A stretch of DNA of 64,000 nucleotides from Streptomyces sp. NRRL S-646 (GCF_000720765.1 NZ_JODC01000003.1:767589-831588), one strand, 5' to 3'. Numbered from the stretch's first letter, positions 33,701-44,279 are shown. Translations and numbers: made by a program. Notes: generated by a model from the letters alone, not told the origin.

Positions 33701-34204
33701 GACCAGCTGCGACACCACGACACGCTCGGTGCCGTTGATGACGAAGGTGCCCTTGTGGGTCATGAGCGGGAAGTCGCCCATGAAGACCGTCTGGGACTTG
33801 ATCTCGCCGGTCTCGTTGTTGGTGAACTCAGCCGTCACGAAGAGCGGAGCGGCGTACGTGAAGTCGCGCTCCTTGCACTCGTCGATGCTGTTCTTCGGCG
33901 GCTCGAAACGGTGGTCGCGGAACGTCAGCGACATCGACCCGGAGAAGTCCTCGATCGGGGAGATCTCCTCGAAGATCTCCTCCAGACCGGACTTGGTGGG
34001 GACGTCCTGACCGGACTCGAGAGCCGCCTCGACCCGACTCTGCCAGGCGGTGTTCCCGAGCAGCCAGTCAAAGCTCTCGGTCTGCAGCGCGAGCAGGTTG
34101 GGAACCTCGAGGGGCTCCTTGATCTTTGCAAAGGAGATGCGCAGCGGGGCGGTGCTGGCACCGTTGTTCGTATTCGCGGTCGAGGCAGTGCGCGAGGCGG
34201 CCAA
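30719..34204 (-). CDS. rpoB: RNA polymerase subunit beta
   Basis: 1161 residues when started at the TTG at 34204 ([16 protein letters not shown] follows), which sits 7 bases after GGAAGGA and gives the length I recall for Streptomyces RpoB. In-frame GTG codons upstream would add about 10 residues. Rifampicin region: [20 protein letters not shown] with the usual Asp, His and Arg positions, so it reads as rifampicin-sensitive. Ends near [16 protein letters not shown]. Confidence 0.98.
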   Translation of the reverse strand: MAASRTASTANTNNGASTAPLRISFAKIKEPLEVPNLLALQTESFDWLLGNTAWQSRVEAALESGQDVPTKSGLEEIFEEISPIEDFSGSMSLTFRDHRFEPPKNSIDECKERDFTYAAPLFVTAEFTNNETGEIKSQTVFMGDFPLMTHKGTFVINGTERVVVSQLVRSPGVYFDSSIDKTSDKDIFSAKIIPSRGAWLEMEIDKRDMVGVRIDRKRKQSVTVLLKALGWTTEQILEEFGEYESMRATLEKDHTQGQDDALLDIYRKLRPGEPPTREAAQTLLENLYFNPKRYDLAKVGRYKVNKKLGAEAPLDAGILTVEDVISTIKYLVKLHAGETETAADNGQTIVVETDDIDHFGNRRLRSVGELIQNQVRTGLARMERVVRERMTTQDVEAITPQTLINIRPVVASIKEFFGTSQLSQFMDQNNPLSGLTHKRRLSALGPGGLSRERAGFEVRDVHPSHYGRMCPIETPEGPNIGLIGSLASYGRVNAFGFVETPYRKVVDGQVTDEVDYLTADEEDRFVIAQANATLNDDMRFAENRVLVRRRGGEVDYVAGDDVDYMDVSPRQMVSVATAMIPFLEHDDANRALMGANMMRQAVPLIKSESPLVGTGMEYRSAVDAGDVVKAEKAGVVQEVSADYITTANDDGTYITYRLAKFARSNQGTSVNQKVIVNEGDRIIEGQVLADGPATENGEMALGKNLLVAFMPWEGHNYEDAIILSQRLVQDDVLSSIHIEEHEVDARDTKLGPEEITRDIPNVSEEVLADLDERGIIRIGAEVVAGDILVGKVTPKGETELTPEERLLRAIFGEKAREVRDTSLKVPHGEIGKVIGVRVFDREEGDELPPGVNQLVRVYVAQKRKITDGDKLAGRHGNKGVISKILPIEDMPFLEDGTPVDIILNPLGVPSRMNPGQVLEIHLGWLASRGWDVSGLADEWAQRLQAIGADQVDPGTNVATPVFDGAREDELAGLLQHTIPNRDGERMVLPSGKARLFDGRSGEPFPEPISVGYMYILKLHHLVDDKLHARSTGPYSMITQQPLGGKAQFGGQRFGEMEVWALEAYGAAYALQELLTIKSDDVTGRVKVYEAIVKGENIPEPGIPESFKVLIKEMQSLCLNVEVLSSDGMSIEMRDTDEDVFRAAEELGIDLSRREPSSVEEV

Positions 34205-34544
34205 GAGGGGGTCCTTCCGAGGGCTCGGACTCACTACGCGCGTACCGGTCCCTCTCCCGCACACAGAGACAGGACTCCCCGATTTGGCCGAAAGGCCAGG
34301 TCAGGGACTTCTGATCGTCGGTGCTCAAGCGAGGGCATGCCCCTGGTGACGGGCAGGGGACAGCTAACAGGCAGCGCAAAGGGTCAGTGTAGCCACTTGG
34401 CACACTGATGTCCAGCCCCGGTTTTCGGAGACCCTCGTTGTTCTCAACACCTGCGGCAAGCCCACGCCCTCAATGCACGTTGATACTGCCCTCTTCGTCG
34501 TCGATCCATGCCTCGGATTCGGATCCTTGTGACGACGCGTCCTG

Positions 34545-34573
34545 AGAATTGCGCGCTGCGTGCAGTTCGTCAA
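34545..34573 (-). promoter_or_regulatory. Probable rpoB promoter
   Basis: Minus strand: TTGACG, 17-base spacer, AATTCT, about 340 bases before rpoB. A weaker TTGCAC-16-TATGGT pair lies about 90 bases further upstream. The 590-base rplL-rpoB gap holds these, a hairpin after rplL and no gene. Confidence 0.6.
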
Positions 34574-34686
34574 GGCCCCCATGGCCCAAACCACATACCA
34601 CCTGGGGCGCTTGGAGGCACGACGAAGATCACCATACTCCGCGCACCCGACGGTGCAAGGCAGCCACCACCCGACGCTCAGGAACG

Positions 34687-34724
34687 CCGAAGAGCGACCA
34701 CCCGGATGGATGATCGCTCTTCGG
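34687..34724 (-). terminator. Attenuator-like hairpin after rplL
   Basis: Eleven-base stem CCGAAGAGCGA/TCGCTCTTCGG about 70 bases beyond rplL, upstream of the rpoB promoter. Probably trims the rplJL message so that ribosomal proteins outnumber polymerase. T-run weak. Confidence 0.6.
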
Positions 34725-34795
34725 TGCGTCAGCGTTACAGCCCTCTGTGAGGAGCCGTATCAGCTAGCAAGGGAGCCCCGCGGGACTCCGTGGGG

Positions 34796-35176
34796 TCACT
34801 TGACCTCGACGGAGGCGCCGGCGCCCTTGAGGGACTCGGCGGCCTTCTCGGCGGCGTCCTTGGCGACCTTCTCGAGAACGGGCTTCGGGGCGCCGTCCAC
34901 GAGGTCCTTGGCCTCCTTCAGACCCAGGGAGGTCAGCTCACGCACGACCTTGATGACCTGGATCTTCTTGTCGCCGGCGCCGGTGAGGATGACGTCGAAC
35001 TCGTCCTTCTCCTCCTCGACCGGGGCGGCGGCGGCCGGACCGGCCGGGCCCGCGACGGCAACCGCGGCGGCGGCGGTGACGTCGAACTTCTCCTCGAACG
35101 CCTTCACGAACTCGGAGAGCTGGATGAGGGTCATGCCCTCGAACTCGGCGAGCAGTTCGTCCTGGGTGAGAGCCAC
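34796..35176 (-). CDS. rplL: 50S ribosomal protein L7/L12
   Basis: 126 residues, GTG start ([20 protein letters not shown]) after GGAAGGAAAG. Stalk protein that recruits translation GTPases. Ala/Gly hinge ([18 protein letters not shown]) and C-terminal domain [20 protein letters not shown]. Reading upstream of the GTG does not match the family. Confidence 0.98.
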   Translation of the reverse strand: MALTQDELLAEFEGMTLIQLSEFVKAFEEKFDVTAAAAVAVAGPAGPAAAAPVEEEKDEFDVILTGAGDKKIQVIKVVRELTSLGLKEAKDLVDGAPKPVLEKVAKDAAEKAAESLKGAGASVEVK

Positions 35177-35302
35177 GATGGCTTTCCTTCCACTAATTTC
35201 GGCTGGTGCCGGGATGTACATGTATGGCGGGCGTACGTTCGGCCCGCTACGACCGCTGCCTCAGGCGGACTGCCTCAGGCGGCGGTCATGATGCGAGCCG
35301 AA

Positions 35303-35833
35303 TTACTCGGCACCGCCCTGCTCGTCCTGCTTGGCACGAAGCGCGTCCACGGTGCGGACGAGCTTCGACGGGAGCGCCTGGAAGACCTGAGCAGCCTGCG
35401 TCTGCTTGCCCTTCAGAGCGCCCGCCAGCTTGGCGAGCAGAACCTCGCGGGACTCGAGGTCCGCAAGCTTCTTGATCTCGTCGGCGGACAGCGCCTTGCC
35501 GTCAAGGACACCGCCCTTGATGACGAGGTTCGGGTTGTCCTTGGCGAAGTCACGAAGACCCTTCGCCGACTCCACCGGGTCACCGGTGACGAAGGCGACC
35601 GCCGTCGGACCGTTGAACAGGTCGTCGAGCGTCGAGATCCCGGCCTCGTTGGCCGCAATCTTGGTCAGCGTGTTCTTCACCACGGCGTACTGGGCGTTCT
35701 CACCGAGCGAACGACGCAGCGTCTTGAGCTGCGCCACGGTGAGACCCCGGTACTCGGTCAGCACGGCGGCGTTCGAGCTACGGAACTGCTCCGTCAGCTC
35801 GGCTACCGCGGCAGCCTTGTCGGGCCTTGCCAT
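35303..35833 (-). CDS. rplJ: 50S ribosomal protein L10
   Basis: 176 residues from ATG 35833 ([20 protein letters not shown]), preceded by GAAGGAGG. Anchors L7/L12 to the stalk base and binds its own leader. [20 protein letters not shown] is typical. The reading frame continues upstream through the leader, but that part is not coding. Confidence 0.97.
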   Translation of the reverse strand: MARPDKAAAVAELTEQFRSSNAAVLTEYRGLTVAQLKTLRRSLGENAQYAVVKNTLTKIAANEAGISTLDDLFNGPTAVAFVTGDPVESAKGLRDFAKDNPNLVIKGGVLDGKALSADEIKKLADLESREVLLAKLAGALKGKQTQAAQVFQALPSKLVRTVDALRAKQDEQGGAE

Positions 35834-36060
35834 GAGCGTCGGCCTCCTTCCGGGTGATGACGACCGCTCGGAAGGGGCTGTGATAAACGAAACGCCCCGG
35901 CGCAGGCGCACGGGGCGTAGCTCGACCGGCATTCGCAGCGTCAGCAGCGGACTCCGGGAGCTCTTCCACAGTCACCTGCGCGGGTCGTCCGCGGTTCAGC
36001 GGATCCTTCGGCCACCGCACCCTCCAGGAGCGCACGGCAACGACCAGCGGTCTTTGGCTT
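35834..36060 (-). promoter_or_regulatory. L10 leader with attenuator
   Basis: Structured 5' region of rplJL in the position of the autoregulatory L10 leader. A terminator-like hairpin at 35892-35918 (CGCCCCG...CGGGGCG, then TTTCGTTT in RNA sense) lies 60 bases before rplJ. L10 binding to such leaders is established for other bacteria; the L10-binding fold was not modelled here. Confidence 0.6.
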
Positions 36061-36112
36061 CTCCAGGAGGGTACGCGACCGGATCGCTGTCAAGCAAATC
36101 CGGTCCTACGGC

Positions 36113-36970
36113 TCAGCTCTGGGCGCCCTTCATCATCTCGGCGAGGTCGGCGGTGTCCTTGGCCGGCGGGGCCGTGACCTTCACCGGCTGGTTGATGTCG
36201 AGGAAGGTGATCGTCAGGTCGAGCGGACCCTTGTCGGCCTCGCCACGCATCCGGAACCGCTTGGTGTGGTCGTCGCCGTCGATCCACGCGTCCATGGTGA
36301 ACGCGTCGACGCCCAGCTTCTCGTACTGCTCCAGAGCCTTCTCGCGCTGCTGCCGTACGGTCTTGTTCTTGTCCTTGAGCGAGGCCTTGAGGTCCGCGAC
36401 GGTGACCTTGCCCTCGTAGTGGGTGGTCTTCACGCCGTCGACGGTCTCGGTGCCGACCTTCTTCACGTTCTTGGAGCCGGTGAGGAAGGTGGAGTTGGCG
36501 GCCGGGTTCTGGTCGGCCTGGCCGGCGCCCAGCTGGTCCGCGTTCAGCCCCTTGCCGCCGCCGAGCGCGGACATGTCGAGCTTGATCCAGCTCTTGCCGT
36601 CCATCTCCTTGGCCATCGAGGCGTTCCCGCCTATGTACATGACCTTGCCGACGAGGCGGATCTCGACCGGGCCCTTGGTTGCCTGGTTCTGGGCCGTCAT
36701 TTTCATGCTCATGGCCAGCGGCTTGATGCTCACCGCCGCCTCGGCGGAAATCCGGCCCGCCCCCGGGACCTGGCCCGTCATCCGGTAGTGCGCGGACTTG
36801 ATGTCCTCGCTGTTCTTCGCCGCCTTGGCGACGGCCGCCGCCGGAGTCATCGCGGGCGACTCGGCGGAGTCGCTCTTCTGACAGCCGACTGCTCCCCCCG
36901 CGAGCAGCAGCGCGGCGAGCCCGGCGCCCGTCGCTTTACGGCGCGCTGAAACACGTACAGAAGTCCCCAT
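36113..36970 (-). CDS. Lipoprotein of the LppX/LprAFG-like type
   Basis: 285 residues from ATG 36970 behind GGGGGGAATCA. Signal peptide with lipobox LAGGAVGC; the mature protein starts at Cys30 or so. The rest has the pattern of LolA-like actinobacterial lipoproteins ([60 protein letters not shown]). Family members carry lipids or lipoglycans across the wall space. Shares its plan with the next gene: tandem paralogues lying between rplA and rplJ, same strand, each with its own ribosome site. Confidence 0.8.
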   Translation of the reverse strand: MGTSVRVSARRKATGAGLAALLLAGGAVGCQKSDSAESPAMTPAAAVAKAAKNSEDIKSAHYRMTGQVPGAGRISAEAAVSIKPLAMSMKMTAQNQATKGPVEIRLVGKVMYIGGNASMAKEMDGKSWIKLDMSALGGGKGLNADQLGAGQADQNPAANSTFLTGSKNVKKVGTETVDGVKTTHYEGKVTVADLKASLKDKNKTVRQQREKALEQYEKLGVDAFTMDAWIDGDDHTKRFRMRGEADKGPLDLTITFLDINQPVKVTAPPAKDTADLAEMMKGAQS

Positions 36971-37080
36971 TGATTCCCCCCAAGGAATGCATGGCCGATA
37001 CACAGTAAGGAGGCGAGCCTAACCTCAGGAGGCTGCAGGAGTCTTCCGTATTCCCCCGGACACCGGCAGCCCCGCCCGCC

Positions 37081-38013
37081 TCAGGAGCTCGTGCCGGACC
37101 CGCTCGCGGTGTCGCTGCTGCCCGGCGTCATGCCCTGCTTCTTCAGCAGCTGCCTGAAGTCCTCGGTGTCGCTCGCCGGGGGCTTGGGGGCGGAGACCTT
37201 CACGCCGTAGTCGCTGTAGTACGCGGTCTGGGTGTACTCACCGGCCGCCATGCGGCCCTTCTCGACCTTCTTGACCAGGAGGTTCTGGTCGTTGACCCAG
37301 ATGTCGACGGACTCCGTGCCGACGCCGGCCTGGGTGAGCTGCTTCTTCAGGCCGGCGAGCTGGCTCGCGGTGAGGTTGGAGTTCTTGCGGGCGAGGTCGG
37401 CGACGTCCACCGTGCCCGAGTAGTGCGTGGTGTTCACGCCCCGCACCTTCTCGGTGCCGGCCTTCTTGACGTCCCCGGAAGCCAGCAGCAGCTTCACCGA
37501 CTGGTTGGGGGTCGTGTTCTGCATCTGGTCCTTGAGGTACGCCCCGGAGCTGCCGCCGAGGTCGGCGAGGTCGGCGTAGCCGTACCGGATCCAGTGCTTG
37601 CCGCCCGCCTGCTCGGCGAACTTGTCGCCCATCTTCGCGTAGTAGGCGTCGGGCAGATAGCGGGCCTCCATCGACGTCGTGCCGAGTAGGCGCATGGTGT
37701 CCGCCATGGTGCCGCCGGTGTACGTGATGGTCAGGGTGCCGGTGAGGCCGTCCGCCCAGCCCAGGGTGCCGTCGCCCTTCATGGACATCAGCGGGCCCAT
37801 GGTGGTCGTGGACTCGACCCTGGCGGAGTCGGCGCCGTCGGTGGACTTCTCGGCGGTGCGCAGGGCCGCTATGGGGCTGAGGTGCGTCGCGCCCTTGCCG
37901 GAGTCCCTGTCGCCCTTGCCGGATGGGGCCGAGGAGCTGCAGGCGGCCACGCCCGACAGCGCGGTCACCGCTGCGATCGAAAGGCTCACCCGGCGCACGG
38001 TCGTGCTCTTCAT
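37081..38013 (-). CDS. Lipoprotein of the LppX/LprAFG-like type (paralogue)
   Basis: 310 residues from ATG 38013 after GGGGTGGGGGACCG. Lipobox LSGVAAC. Matches the previous gene in the block GTEKVRGVNTTHYSGTVDVA and in the C-terminal KVSAPKPPASDTEDF. The tail is Ser/Gly/Thr-rich. Situated behind the L11-L1 operon terminator, so probably transcribed on its own. Role not known; lipid handling is inferred from the fold only. Confidence 0.8.
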   Translation of the reverse strand: MKSTTVRRVSLSIAAVTALSGVAACSSSAPSGKGDRDSGKGATHLSPIAALRTAEKSTDGADSARVESTTTMGPLMSMKGDGTLGWADGLTGTLTITYTGGTMADTMRLLGTTSMEARYLPDAYYAKMGDKFAEQAGGKHWIRYGYADLADLGGSSGAYLKDQMQNTTPNQSVKLLLASGDVKKAGTEKVRGVNTTHYSGTVDVADLARKNSNLTASQLAGLKKQLTQAGVGTESVDIWVNDQNLLVKKVEKGRMAAGEYTQTAYYSDYGVKVSAPKPPASDTEDFRQLLKKQGMTPGSSDTASGSGTSS

Positions 38014-38088
38014 CGGTCCCCCACCCCTGAGCGATTGCTGTACCCGCACGCTAACGCAGGCCACTGACACCCGTCCGGGGAAAGGGAC

Positions 38089-38118
38089 GAGCCCCGCACC
38101 ACTGGGGTTGCGGGGCTC
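38089..38118 (-). terminator. Terminator of the rplK-rplA operon
   Basis: GAGCCCCGCA/TGCGGGGCTC ten-base stem, loop of ten, 37 bases beyond rplA, followed by GTCCCTTTCC in RNA sense. Confidence 0.75.
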
Positions 38119-38154
38119 GTCTGAAAAAACGCGTACGCGCGACTGCCGTCAGGA

Positions 38155-38880
38155 TCAGACGGCGGCCGGGTCCTCCTCGACGAGGAGGTTGCGGGTGCGG
38201 TTGGAGTCGACCGGAATGCCGGGGCCGATCGTGGTGCTGATCGCGGCCTTCTTGATGTAGCGACCCTTGGCGGCGGACGGCTTCAGACGGAGGATCTCCT
38301 CCAGCGCCGCCGCGTAGTTCTCCACCAGCTTGGTGTCGTCGAAGGACACCTTGCCGATGATGAAGTGCAGGTTCGAGTGCTTGTCGACGCGGAACTCGAT
38401 CTTGCCGCCCTTGATGTCGTTGACGGCCTTCGCCACGTCCGGGGTCACGGTGCCGGTCTTGGGGTTCGGCATGAGACCACGGGGACCGAGCACACGGCCG
38501 AGGCGGCCGACCTTACCCATGAGGTCCGGGGTGGCGACGACGGCGTCGAAGTCCAGGCGGCCCTTCGAGACCTCGTCGATCAGTTCGTCGGAGCCGACGA
38601 TGTCGGCGCCCGCGGCCTCCGCGGCTGCAGCACGGTCACCGGTCGCGAAGACCAGGACCCGGGCGGTCTTACCGGTGCCGTGCGGAAGGTTCACGGTGCC
38701 ACGGACCATCTGGTCGGCCTTGCGCGGGTCGACACCCAGACGGAAGGCGACCTCGACGGTGCCGTCGAACTTGGTCGTGGAGGTCTCCTTGGCGAGACGG
38801 ACGGCCTCGAGCGGGGCGTAGAGCTTCTCCCGGTCGATCTTGGCGTCCGCAGCGCGGAGAGACTTGCTGCGCTTGCTCAC
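38155..38880 (-). CDS. rplA: 50S ribosomal protein L1
   Basis: 241 residues. Mobile stalk protein that guides deacylated tRNA out of the E site. [15 protein letters not shown] and [18 protein letters not shown] are diagnostic. 107 bases after rplK. Confidence 0.99.
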   Translation of the reverse strand: MSKRSKSLRAADAKIDREKLYAPLEAVRLAKETSTTKFDGTVEVAFRLGVDPRKADQMVRGTVNLPHGTGKTARVLVFATGDRAAAAEAAGADIVGSDELIDEVSKGRLDFDAVVATPDLMGKVGRLGRVLGPRGLMPNPKTGTVTPDVAKAVNDIKGGKIEFRVDKHSNLHFIIGKVSFDDTKLVENYAAALEEILRLKPSAAKGRYIKKAAISTTIGPGIPVDSNRTRNLLVEEDPAAV

Positions 38881-38987
38881 TACTGCTCCTGTGTGTGTCT
38901 GAGGAGTCGTGGTCCGGGCCGAGCAGGCCCTGCCACACTGATCTCAATGTGCGGCTACCGCCGCGTGGCTTCTTGCGGGAGTTGGGC

Positions 38988-39422
38988 TCAGCCCTCGACC
39001 GTGACGCCCATGGAACGCGCGGTACCGGCGATGATCTTCGCGGCGGCGTCCAGGTCGTTGGCGTTGAGGTCGGGGAGCTTGGTCTGGGCGATCTCGCGGA
39101 CCTGCGCCTCGGTGATCTTGGCGACCTTGGTCTTGTGCGGCTCGCCGGAGCCCTTCTCGATGCCCGCGGCCTTGAGGATCATCTTGGCGGCCGGCGGCGT
39201 CTTGGTGATGAAGGTGAAGGAGCGGTCCTCGTAGACCGTGATCTCCACCGGGATCACCCAGCCACGCTGCGACTCGGTCGCGGCGTTGTACGCCTTGCAG
39301 AACTCCATGATGTTGACACCGTGCTGACCCAGCGCGGGGCCGACCGGCGGGGCCGGGTTTGCGGCGCCGGCCTGGATCTGGAGCTTGATGAGCCCCGTGA
39401 CCTTCTTCTTCTTGGGAGGCAT
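38988..39422 (-). CDS. rplK: 50S ribosomal protein L11
   Basis: 144 residues, ATG 39422 ([19 protein letters not shown]) after CCGGAGAGCA. Part of the thiostrepton-binding GTPase centre; required for RelA activation. [19 protein letters not shown] has the thiostrepton-site prolines. Confidence 0.99.
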   Translation of the reverse strand: MPPKKKKVTGLIKLQIQAGAANPAPPVGPALGQHGVNIMEFCKAYNAATESQRGWVIPVEITVYEDRSFTFITKTPPAAKMILKAAGIEKGSGEPHKTKVAKITEAQVREIAQTKLPDLNANDLDAAAKIIAGTARSMGVTVEG

Positions 39423-39528
39423 TGCTCTCCGGGTCCTTTCGATTGAGGCGTGCCTCCGCCCGGGTCGCGTCCCGGATGAAGGCATACCGCACAACGATAA
39501 CGGGTATAGATGCGCGGCTAAAAACCGA

Positions 39529-39565
39529 GCAGGTCAGACCGGCTACGAGAGCCCGCCTGACCTGC
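39529..39565 (-). terminator. Terminator between nusG and rplK
   Basis: GCAGGTCAG/CTGACCTGC stem with a 19-base loop, followed in RNA sense by TCGGTTTTTAG: a textbook intrinsic terminator 25 bases after nusG. Confidence 0.85.
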
Positions 39566-39590
39566 GCGGAAGCGGTGCGTCCAGAAGCTG

Positions 39591-40445
39591 CTAGTTCTTC
39601 TGGATCTGGTCGAACGAAAGCTCGACCGGCGTCTCGCGGCCGAAGATCTCCACCAGACCCTTGACCTTCTTCGAGTCGGGGTTGATCTCGTTGATGGTCG
39701 CCTGCAGTGTGGCGAACGGGCCGTCGGTGACGGTGACCGAGTCGCCGACCTCGAAGTCCAGCACCTGGACCTCGACCTTGCGCTGCGGGGCAGGCTTGCC
39801 CTCGGCCTCGGCGGCCTCGCGGGCGGCCTTCTCCTCGGCCTCCGGGGCGAGCATCTTGACGATCTCGTCCAGGGTCAGGGGGTACGGGTCGTAGGCGTTG
39901 CCCACGAAGCCGGTGACGCCGGGAGTGTTGCGGACCACACCCCAGGACTCGTTCGTCAGGTCCATGCGGACCAGGACGTAGCCCGGGAGCTTGTTCTGCT
40001 TGATCGTCTTGCGGTCGCCGTTCTTGATCTGGACGACCTCTTCCTGCGGCACCTCGGCCTGGAAGATGTAGTCCTCGACATTCAGCGAGACGGCGCGCTG
40101 CTCCAGGTTGGTCTTCACGCGGTTCTCGTAACCGGCGTAGGTGTGGATGACGTACCACTCGCCGGGCAGGGAGCGCAGCTCCTCGCGGAGGGCCTCGACC
40201 GGGTCGACCGGCTCGGACTCCTCCTCCGCGATCTCTTCCTCGGCGGACTCGTCGGCGGCGGACTCGTCCTCGGCGGTCTCGTCCTCGTCCACGACCTGCA
40301 GGGCGGCCTCCTCGGCCGGCTCCCCCGCCTCGGCCTCGGCAGCCTCGAACTCGTCCTGCTCGTCCGCGCCCTCGACGATGTCGAGCTCGTCATCCACGGA
40401 CTCGTCCGGCTCGATGGCGTCGTCGTTCAGGTTCGTGTCAGACAC
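39591..40445 (-). CDS. nusG: Transcription elongation/antitermination factor NusG
   Basis: 284 residues, about 100 longer than E. coli NusG because of a very acidic N-terminal extension (Asp/Glu/Ala-rich, residues 1-95), as in other Streptomyces. NGN domain [20 protein letters not shown] and [12 protein letters not shown]-terminal KOW domain [19 protein letters not shown]. 80 bases after secE. Confidence 0.98.
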   Translation of the reverse strand: MSDTNLNDDAIEPDESVDDELDIVEGADEQDEFEAAEAEAGEPAEEAALQVVDEDETAEDESAADESAEEEIAEEESEPVDPVEALREELRSLPGEWYVIHTYAGYENRVKTNLEQRAVSLNVEDYIFQAEVPQEEVVQIKNGDRKTIKQNKLPGYVLVRMDLTNESWGVVRNTPGVTGFVGNAYDPYPLTLDEIVKMLAPEAEEKAAREAAEAEGKPAPQRKVEVQVLDFEVGDSVTVTDGPFATLQATINEINPDSKKVKGLVEIFGRETPVELSFDQIQKN

Positions 40446-40525
40446 GGTGGCTGCTTCTTCCTGGATACATGGGGGTGGAACATGCGAAAGGGGCGCCGGG
40501 TACCTCGGCGCCCTTCGCTCTCGGC

Positions 40526-40813
40526 TCAGCCGAAGACGTACTTGGCCGCGTGGTTGAGCCCATAGTCAATCACGGTCACCAGGGCGATCATGACGGCGAC
40601 GAAGAAGATCACCACGGTGGTGTACGACGTCAGCTGGTTACGCGTCGGCCAGACGACCTTGCGGAGTTCGGCGACGACCTGGCGGTAGAAGAGGGCAAGC
40701 CTCTTGAACGGACCCTTCTTGGCCCGCTTGCCGCCCTTGCGGGCCTTCTTCTTCGACTCCTGCGCCTCATCCTGGGCATCAGGCGTGTCGATGGAGCCCA
40801 CGGCGTCCGCCAT
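40526..40813 (-). CDS. secE: Preprotein translocase subunit SecE
   Basis: 95 residues. One C-terminal membrane helix (residues 63-87) after the amphipathic [20 protein letters not shown], the SecE hallmark. A basic Lys/Arg-rich N-terminus precedes it. Partner of SecY in the protein-export channel. Confidence 0.97.
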   Translation of the reverse strand: MADAVGSIDTPDAQDEAQESKKKARKGGKRAKKGPFKRLALFYRQVVAELRKVVWPTRNQLTSYTTVVIFFVAVMIALVTVIDYGLNHAAKYVFG

Positions 40814-40921
40814 TCGTCCTCACCTGTTCCCGGGTCGTGGCCGTGCCGCGCCCGGTCTGAGCCGCACGGCGTTGCATTGCTGTACGTACATGCGCACACA
40901 TCCTGGCGAAGGTGTGTGTAG

Positions 40922-40994
40922 CAGGGCCGGAGGGACTTGAACCCCCAACCGCCGGTTTTGGAGACCGGTGCTCTACCAATTGAGCTACGACCCT
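40922..40994 (-). tRNA. tRNA-Trp (CCA anticodon)
   Basis: 73 bases. Acceptor AGGGTCG/CGGCCCT with one G-U pair, anticodon loop CTCCAAA, T-loop GTTCAAGTC, discriminator G; 3' CCA not encoded. Directly upstream of secE, as usual in Streptomyces. Confidence 0.97.
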
Positions 40995-41277
40995 TTGTGT
41001 GTCCCCCAACGTACCGCATCCGACCGGGTGCTCGGTGTGCACCGTCTGCGGCGCGGCAGCTGATGGCCAACGAGGTGAGAGTGTACGTGGTCCGGAGCGC
41101 ATCGTCGAACAGAAAGCGCCCGTAGGGGCCTTGGCGGAGGAAGATCGCCGGAAAACCGATGGAAGATCACCCAGGCCACCGGCTGATTCCGGACAGGTGT
41201 TCAGTGCTCGACCCACACATGTTCAGTCTGTGAAACCCGCGTGCCGGGGGCGTTTCCGGTCTGAAACGATGGGCCCC

Positions 41278-42504
41278 ATGAGCGCTGCAACCCCTCCCAC
41301 CGAGCGCCGGGTCTCCGCCCGAGTCGGCGCGATCTCCGAGTCCGCCACCCTCGCCGTGGACGCCAAGGCCAAGGCCCTCAAGGCCGCCGGGCGTCCGGTG
41401 ATCGGCTTCGGCGCCGGTGAGCCCGACTTCCCGACCCCGGACTACATCGTCGAGGCCGCCATCGAGGCCTGCAAGAACCCGAAGTACCACCGGTACACCC
41501 CGGCCGGCGGTCTGCCCGAGCTGAAGGCCGCGATCGCCGCGAAGACGCTGCGCGACTCCGGCTGGGAGCCCGACGTCTCGCAGGTCCTCGTCACCAATGG
41601 CGGCAAGCAGGCCATCTACGAGGCGTTCGCCGCGATCCTCGACCCGGGCGACGAGGTCATCGTCCCGGCCCCGTACTGGACGACGTACCCGGAGTCGATC
41701 CGCCTGGCCGGCGGTGTCCCGGTGGAGGTCGTCGCGGACGAGACCACCGGTTACCGCGTCTCGGTCGAGCAGCTGGAGGCCGCCCGCACGGAGAAGACCA
41801 AGGTCGTTCTGTTCGTGTCGCCGTCCAACCCGACCGGCGCGGTGTACTCCGAGGCCGAGACCGAGGCGATCGGCCGCTGGGCCGTCGAGCACGGCCTGTG
41901 GGTGCTGACCGACGAGATCTACGAGCACCTGGTGTACGGCGACGCGGTCTCCGTGTCCCTGCCCGCGCTGCTGCCCGAGCTGCGCGACAAGTGCGTCGTG
42001 GTCAACGGTGTCGCGAAGACCTATGCGATGACGGGCTGGCGCGTGGGCTGGGTCATCGGCCCGAAGGACGTGGTCAAGGCCGCGACCAACCTGCAGTCGC
42101 ACGCCACGTCGAACGTGTCGAACGTCGCACAGGTCGCCGCCCTGGCCGCCGTCTCCGGTGACCTGGACGCCGTCGCGAAGATGCGGGAGGCCTTCGACCG
42201 CCGCCGCAAGACCATCGTGCGGATGCTCAACGAGATCGACGGCGTGGTCTGCCCCGAGCCCGAGGGCGCCTTCTACGCGTACCCGTCGGTCAAGGGCCTG
42301 CTCGGCAAGGAGATCCGCGGCAAGCGCCCGCAGGACTCGGTCGAGCTGGCCGCGCTGATCCTGGAGGAGGCCGAGGTCGCGGTCGTCCCCGGCGAGGCCT
42401 TCGGTACGCCGGGCTACCTGCGGCTGTCGTACGCACTGGGTGACGAGGATCTCGTCGAGGGTGTCAGCCGGATCCAGAAGCTGCTGGCGGAGGCGCAGGA
42501 CTGA
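41278..42504 (+). CDS. aspC: Pyridoxal-phosphate aspartate-type aminotransferase
   Basis: 408 residues from ATG 41278 (an ATG three codons upstream is possible). Class I aminotransferase of subgroup Ib: aspartate + 2-oxoglutarate to oxaloacetate + glutamate; may accept other dicarboxylate or aromatic acids. [42 protein letters not shown], and the Schiff-base Lys247 in [15 protein letters not shown]. Divergent from tRNA-Trp. Ends at a strong terminator. Confidence 0.93.
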   Translation: MSAATPPTERRVSARVGAISESATLAVDAKAKALKAAGRPVIGFGAGEPDFPTPDYIVEAAIEACKNPKYHRYTPAGGLPELKAAIAAKTLRDSGWEPDVSQVLVTNGGKQAIYEAFAAILDPGDEVIVPAPYWTTYPESIRLAGGVPVEVVADETTGYRVSVEQLEAARTEKTKVVLFVSPSNPTGAVYSEAETEAIGRWAVEHGLWVLTDEIYEHLVYGDAVSVSLPALLPELRDKCVVVNGVAKTYAMTGWRVGWVIGPKDVVKAATNLQSHATSNVSNVAQVAALAAVSGDLDAVAKMREAFDRRRKTIVRMLNEIDGVVCPEPEGAFYAYPSVKGLLGKEIRGKRPQDSVELAALILEEAEVAVVPGEAFGTPGYLRLSYALGDEDLVEGVSRIQKLLAEAQD

Positions 42505-42520
42505 CGTCCACGCACGCGTG

Positions 42521-42550
42521 CGGGCCGTTTCCCTTCGGGGAGGCGGCCCG
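42521..42550 (+). terminator. Terminator after the aminotransferase gene
   Basis: CGGGCCG...CGGCCCG stem with inner CCC-TTCG-GGG closure, followed by TTTCTTCG; 16 bases after the stop. Confidence 0.85.
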
Positions 42551-42624
42551 TTTCTTCGTGCGAGCAAGACCACTAACGGGGAATCCGCTACCGGGACGGC
42601 AGTGACGTACGGCAGGATCCTGGA

Positions 42625-43653
42625 ATGGAGCGTGTACGTGATGTCTCTGAGCTGCCGAAGGCCCATCTCCATCTGCACTTCACCGGGTCGATGCGGCCCA
42701 CCACCGTGCTGGAGCTGGCCGACAAGTACGGTGTGCGACTGCCCGAAGCCCTGACCGAGGCACTGACCAGCGGGGAGCCGCCGAGGCTGCGGGCGACGGA
42801 CGAGCGGGGGTGGTTCCGCTTCCAGCGGCTGTACGACGCCGCGCGCTCGTGCCTCAGGGAGCCCGAGGACATCCAGCGTCTGGTGCGGGAGGCCGCCGAG
42901 GAGGATCTGAAGGACGGCTCGGGGTGGCTGGAGATCCAGGTCGACCCGACCTCGTACGCGCCTCGTCTGGGCGGTCTGATCCCGGCGCTGGAGATCATCC
43001 TGGACGCGGTGGACACGACGAGGCGGGAGACCGGCCTGGGCATGCGGGTCCTGGTCGCCGCGAACCGCATGAAGCATCCCCTGGACGCGCGCACGCTGGC
43101 CCGGCTGGCCGTGCGGTATGCCGACCGGGGAGTGGTCGGCTTCGGTCTGTCGAACGACGAACGCCGGGGCATGGCGAGGGACTTCGACCGGGCGTTCGCG
43201 ATCGCCCGCGAGGGCGGACTGCTGTCGGCGCCGCACGGCGGCGAGCTGACGGGGCCTTCGTCGGTACGGGACTGTCTCGACGACCTGGACGCGAACCGGA
43301 TCGGGCACGGGGTGCGGGCCGCGGAGGACCCCCGGCTGCTGAAGCGGCTCGCGGAGCGGGGGGTGACGTGTGAGGTCTGCCCCGCTTCGAACGTGGCCCT
43401 GGGCGTGTACGAGAAGCCCGAGGACGTCCCGCTGCGGACGCTGTACGACGCCGGGGTCGCGATGGCCCTGGGCGCCGACGACCCGCTCCTGTTCGGCTCC
43501 CGTCTTGCCGCCCAGTACGACATCGCCCGGCGCCACCACGCGTTCACGGACGAGGAGTTGGCGGAACTGGCCCGCCAGTCGGTGCGGGCTTCGGCGGCGC
43601 CGGAGGTTGTGAAGACGAAGCTGCTGGCCGGGGTGGACGACTGGCTGGCCTAG
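42625..43653 (+). CDS. add: Adenosine deaminase
   Basis: 342 residues. Deaminates adenosine or deoxyadenosine to inosine in purine salvage. Zinc ligands: LHLHFTGS (His16 and His18), APHGGEL (His plus catalytic Glu), RIGHGVRA, and GADDPLLFG (Asp pair; family often TDDP). Start MERVRDVSELPKAHLHLH; ATG with no strong ribosome site nearby. Tail-to-tail with the tetR gene, one base apart. Confidence 0.93.
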   Translation: MERVRDVSELPKAHLHLHFTGSMRPTTVLELADKYGVRLPEALTEALTSGEPPRLRATDERGWFRFQRLYDAARSCLREPEDIQRLVREAAEEDLKDGSGWLEIQVDPTSYAPRLGGLIPALEIILDAVDTTRRETGLGMRVLVAANRMKHPLDARTLARLAVRYADRGVVGFGLSNDERRGMARDFDRAFAIAREGGLLSAPHGGELTGPSSVRDCLDDLDANRIGHGVRAAEDPRLLKRLAERGVTCEVCPASNVALGVYEKPEDVPLRTLYDAGVAMALGADDPLLFGSRLAAQYDIARRHHAFTDEELAELARQSVRASAAPEVVKTKLLAGVDDWLA

Positions 43654-43654
43654 G

Positions 43655-44251
43655 TCAGTCGGCGATGCCGGTCAGCAGGGTTCGCGCCAGCCGCTGGGCG
43701 AAATCGTCCACCGGCGGCCGTACCGCCTCTCGTGTCGCGTCATAGGCGAAGGCCCGCTGTGCACAGGCGCCCAGCAGCAGCGACGCGGCTGCGAAGGTGT
43801 CCGCATCGAGGCTGACCCGGCCGAGTTCCTGTTCGGCCCGCAGGTACGTGTCCACGCCCTGGATCGGCATGTGCGGGCCCCTTCCCATCTGCCGCATCAC
43901 GTCGTCGTGCCGCCGCTTGAGCTGGGTCTCGGCATACAGGGACGCGGCGATCGGGAAGCTCTGCTCGTAGAAGAGGGCGGCCTGGCGGGCGATCTCGGTG
44001 AGGTTCTCCTCCAGCGTGCTCTGTCCGGGCTCGGCGGCCAGGCTGTGCAGCAACGGCGTCAACTGGGGCAGCCGCTCCGTGAGGACGCAGATGAACAGCT
44101 CTTCCTTGCCGGCGAAGTACTTGTAGAGCGCGGCCTCGGAGCAGCCGGCCGCCCTGGCGATCTCCTTGGTGGTGGCGCGGGCCAGCCCGACGGTGAGCAT
44201 CAGCTCGTGAGCGGCATCGAGGATGCGGACCCGGGCCGGCTTCGTTTCCAT
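43655..44251 (-). CDS. TetR-family repressor of the adjacent divergent gene
   Basis: 198 residues. N-terminal helix-turn-helix TTKEIARAAGCSEAALYKYF and a ligand domain without recognisable family. Divergent from an NAD(P)-binding protein gene; two copies of a GTGAGT-N4-ACTCAC palindrome occupy the space between, so it very probably represses both itself and that gene. Ligand unknown. Confidence 0.88.
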   Translation of the reverse strand: METKPARVRILDAAHELMLTVGLARATTKEIARAAGCSEAALYKYFAGKEELFICVLTERLPQLTPLLHSLAAEPGQSTLEENLTEIARQAALFYEQSFPIAASLYAETQLKRRHDDVMRQMGRGPHMPIQGVDTYLRAEQELGRVSLDADTFAAASLLLGACAQRAFAYDATREAVRPPVDDFAQRLARTLLTGIAD

Positions 44252-44279
44252 GTGTCGTCCAATCGGGCTTGACGAGTGG

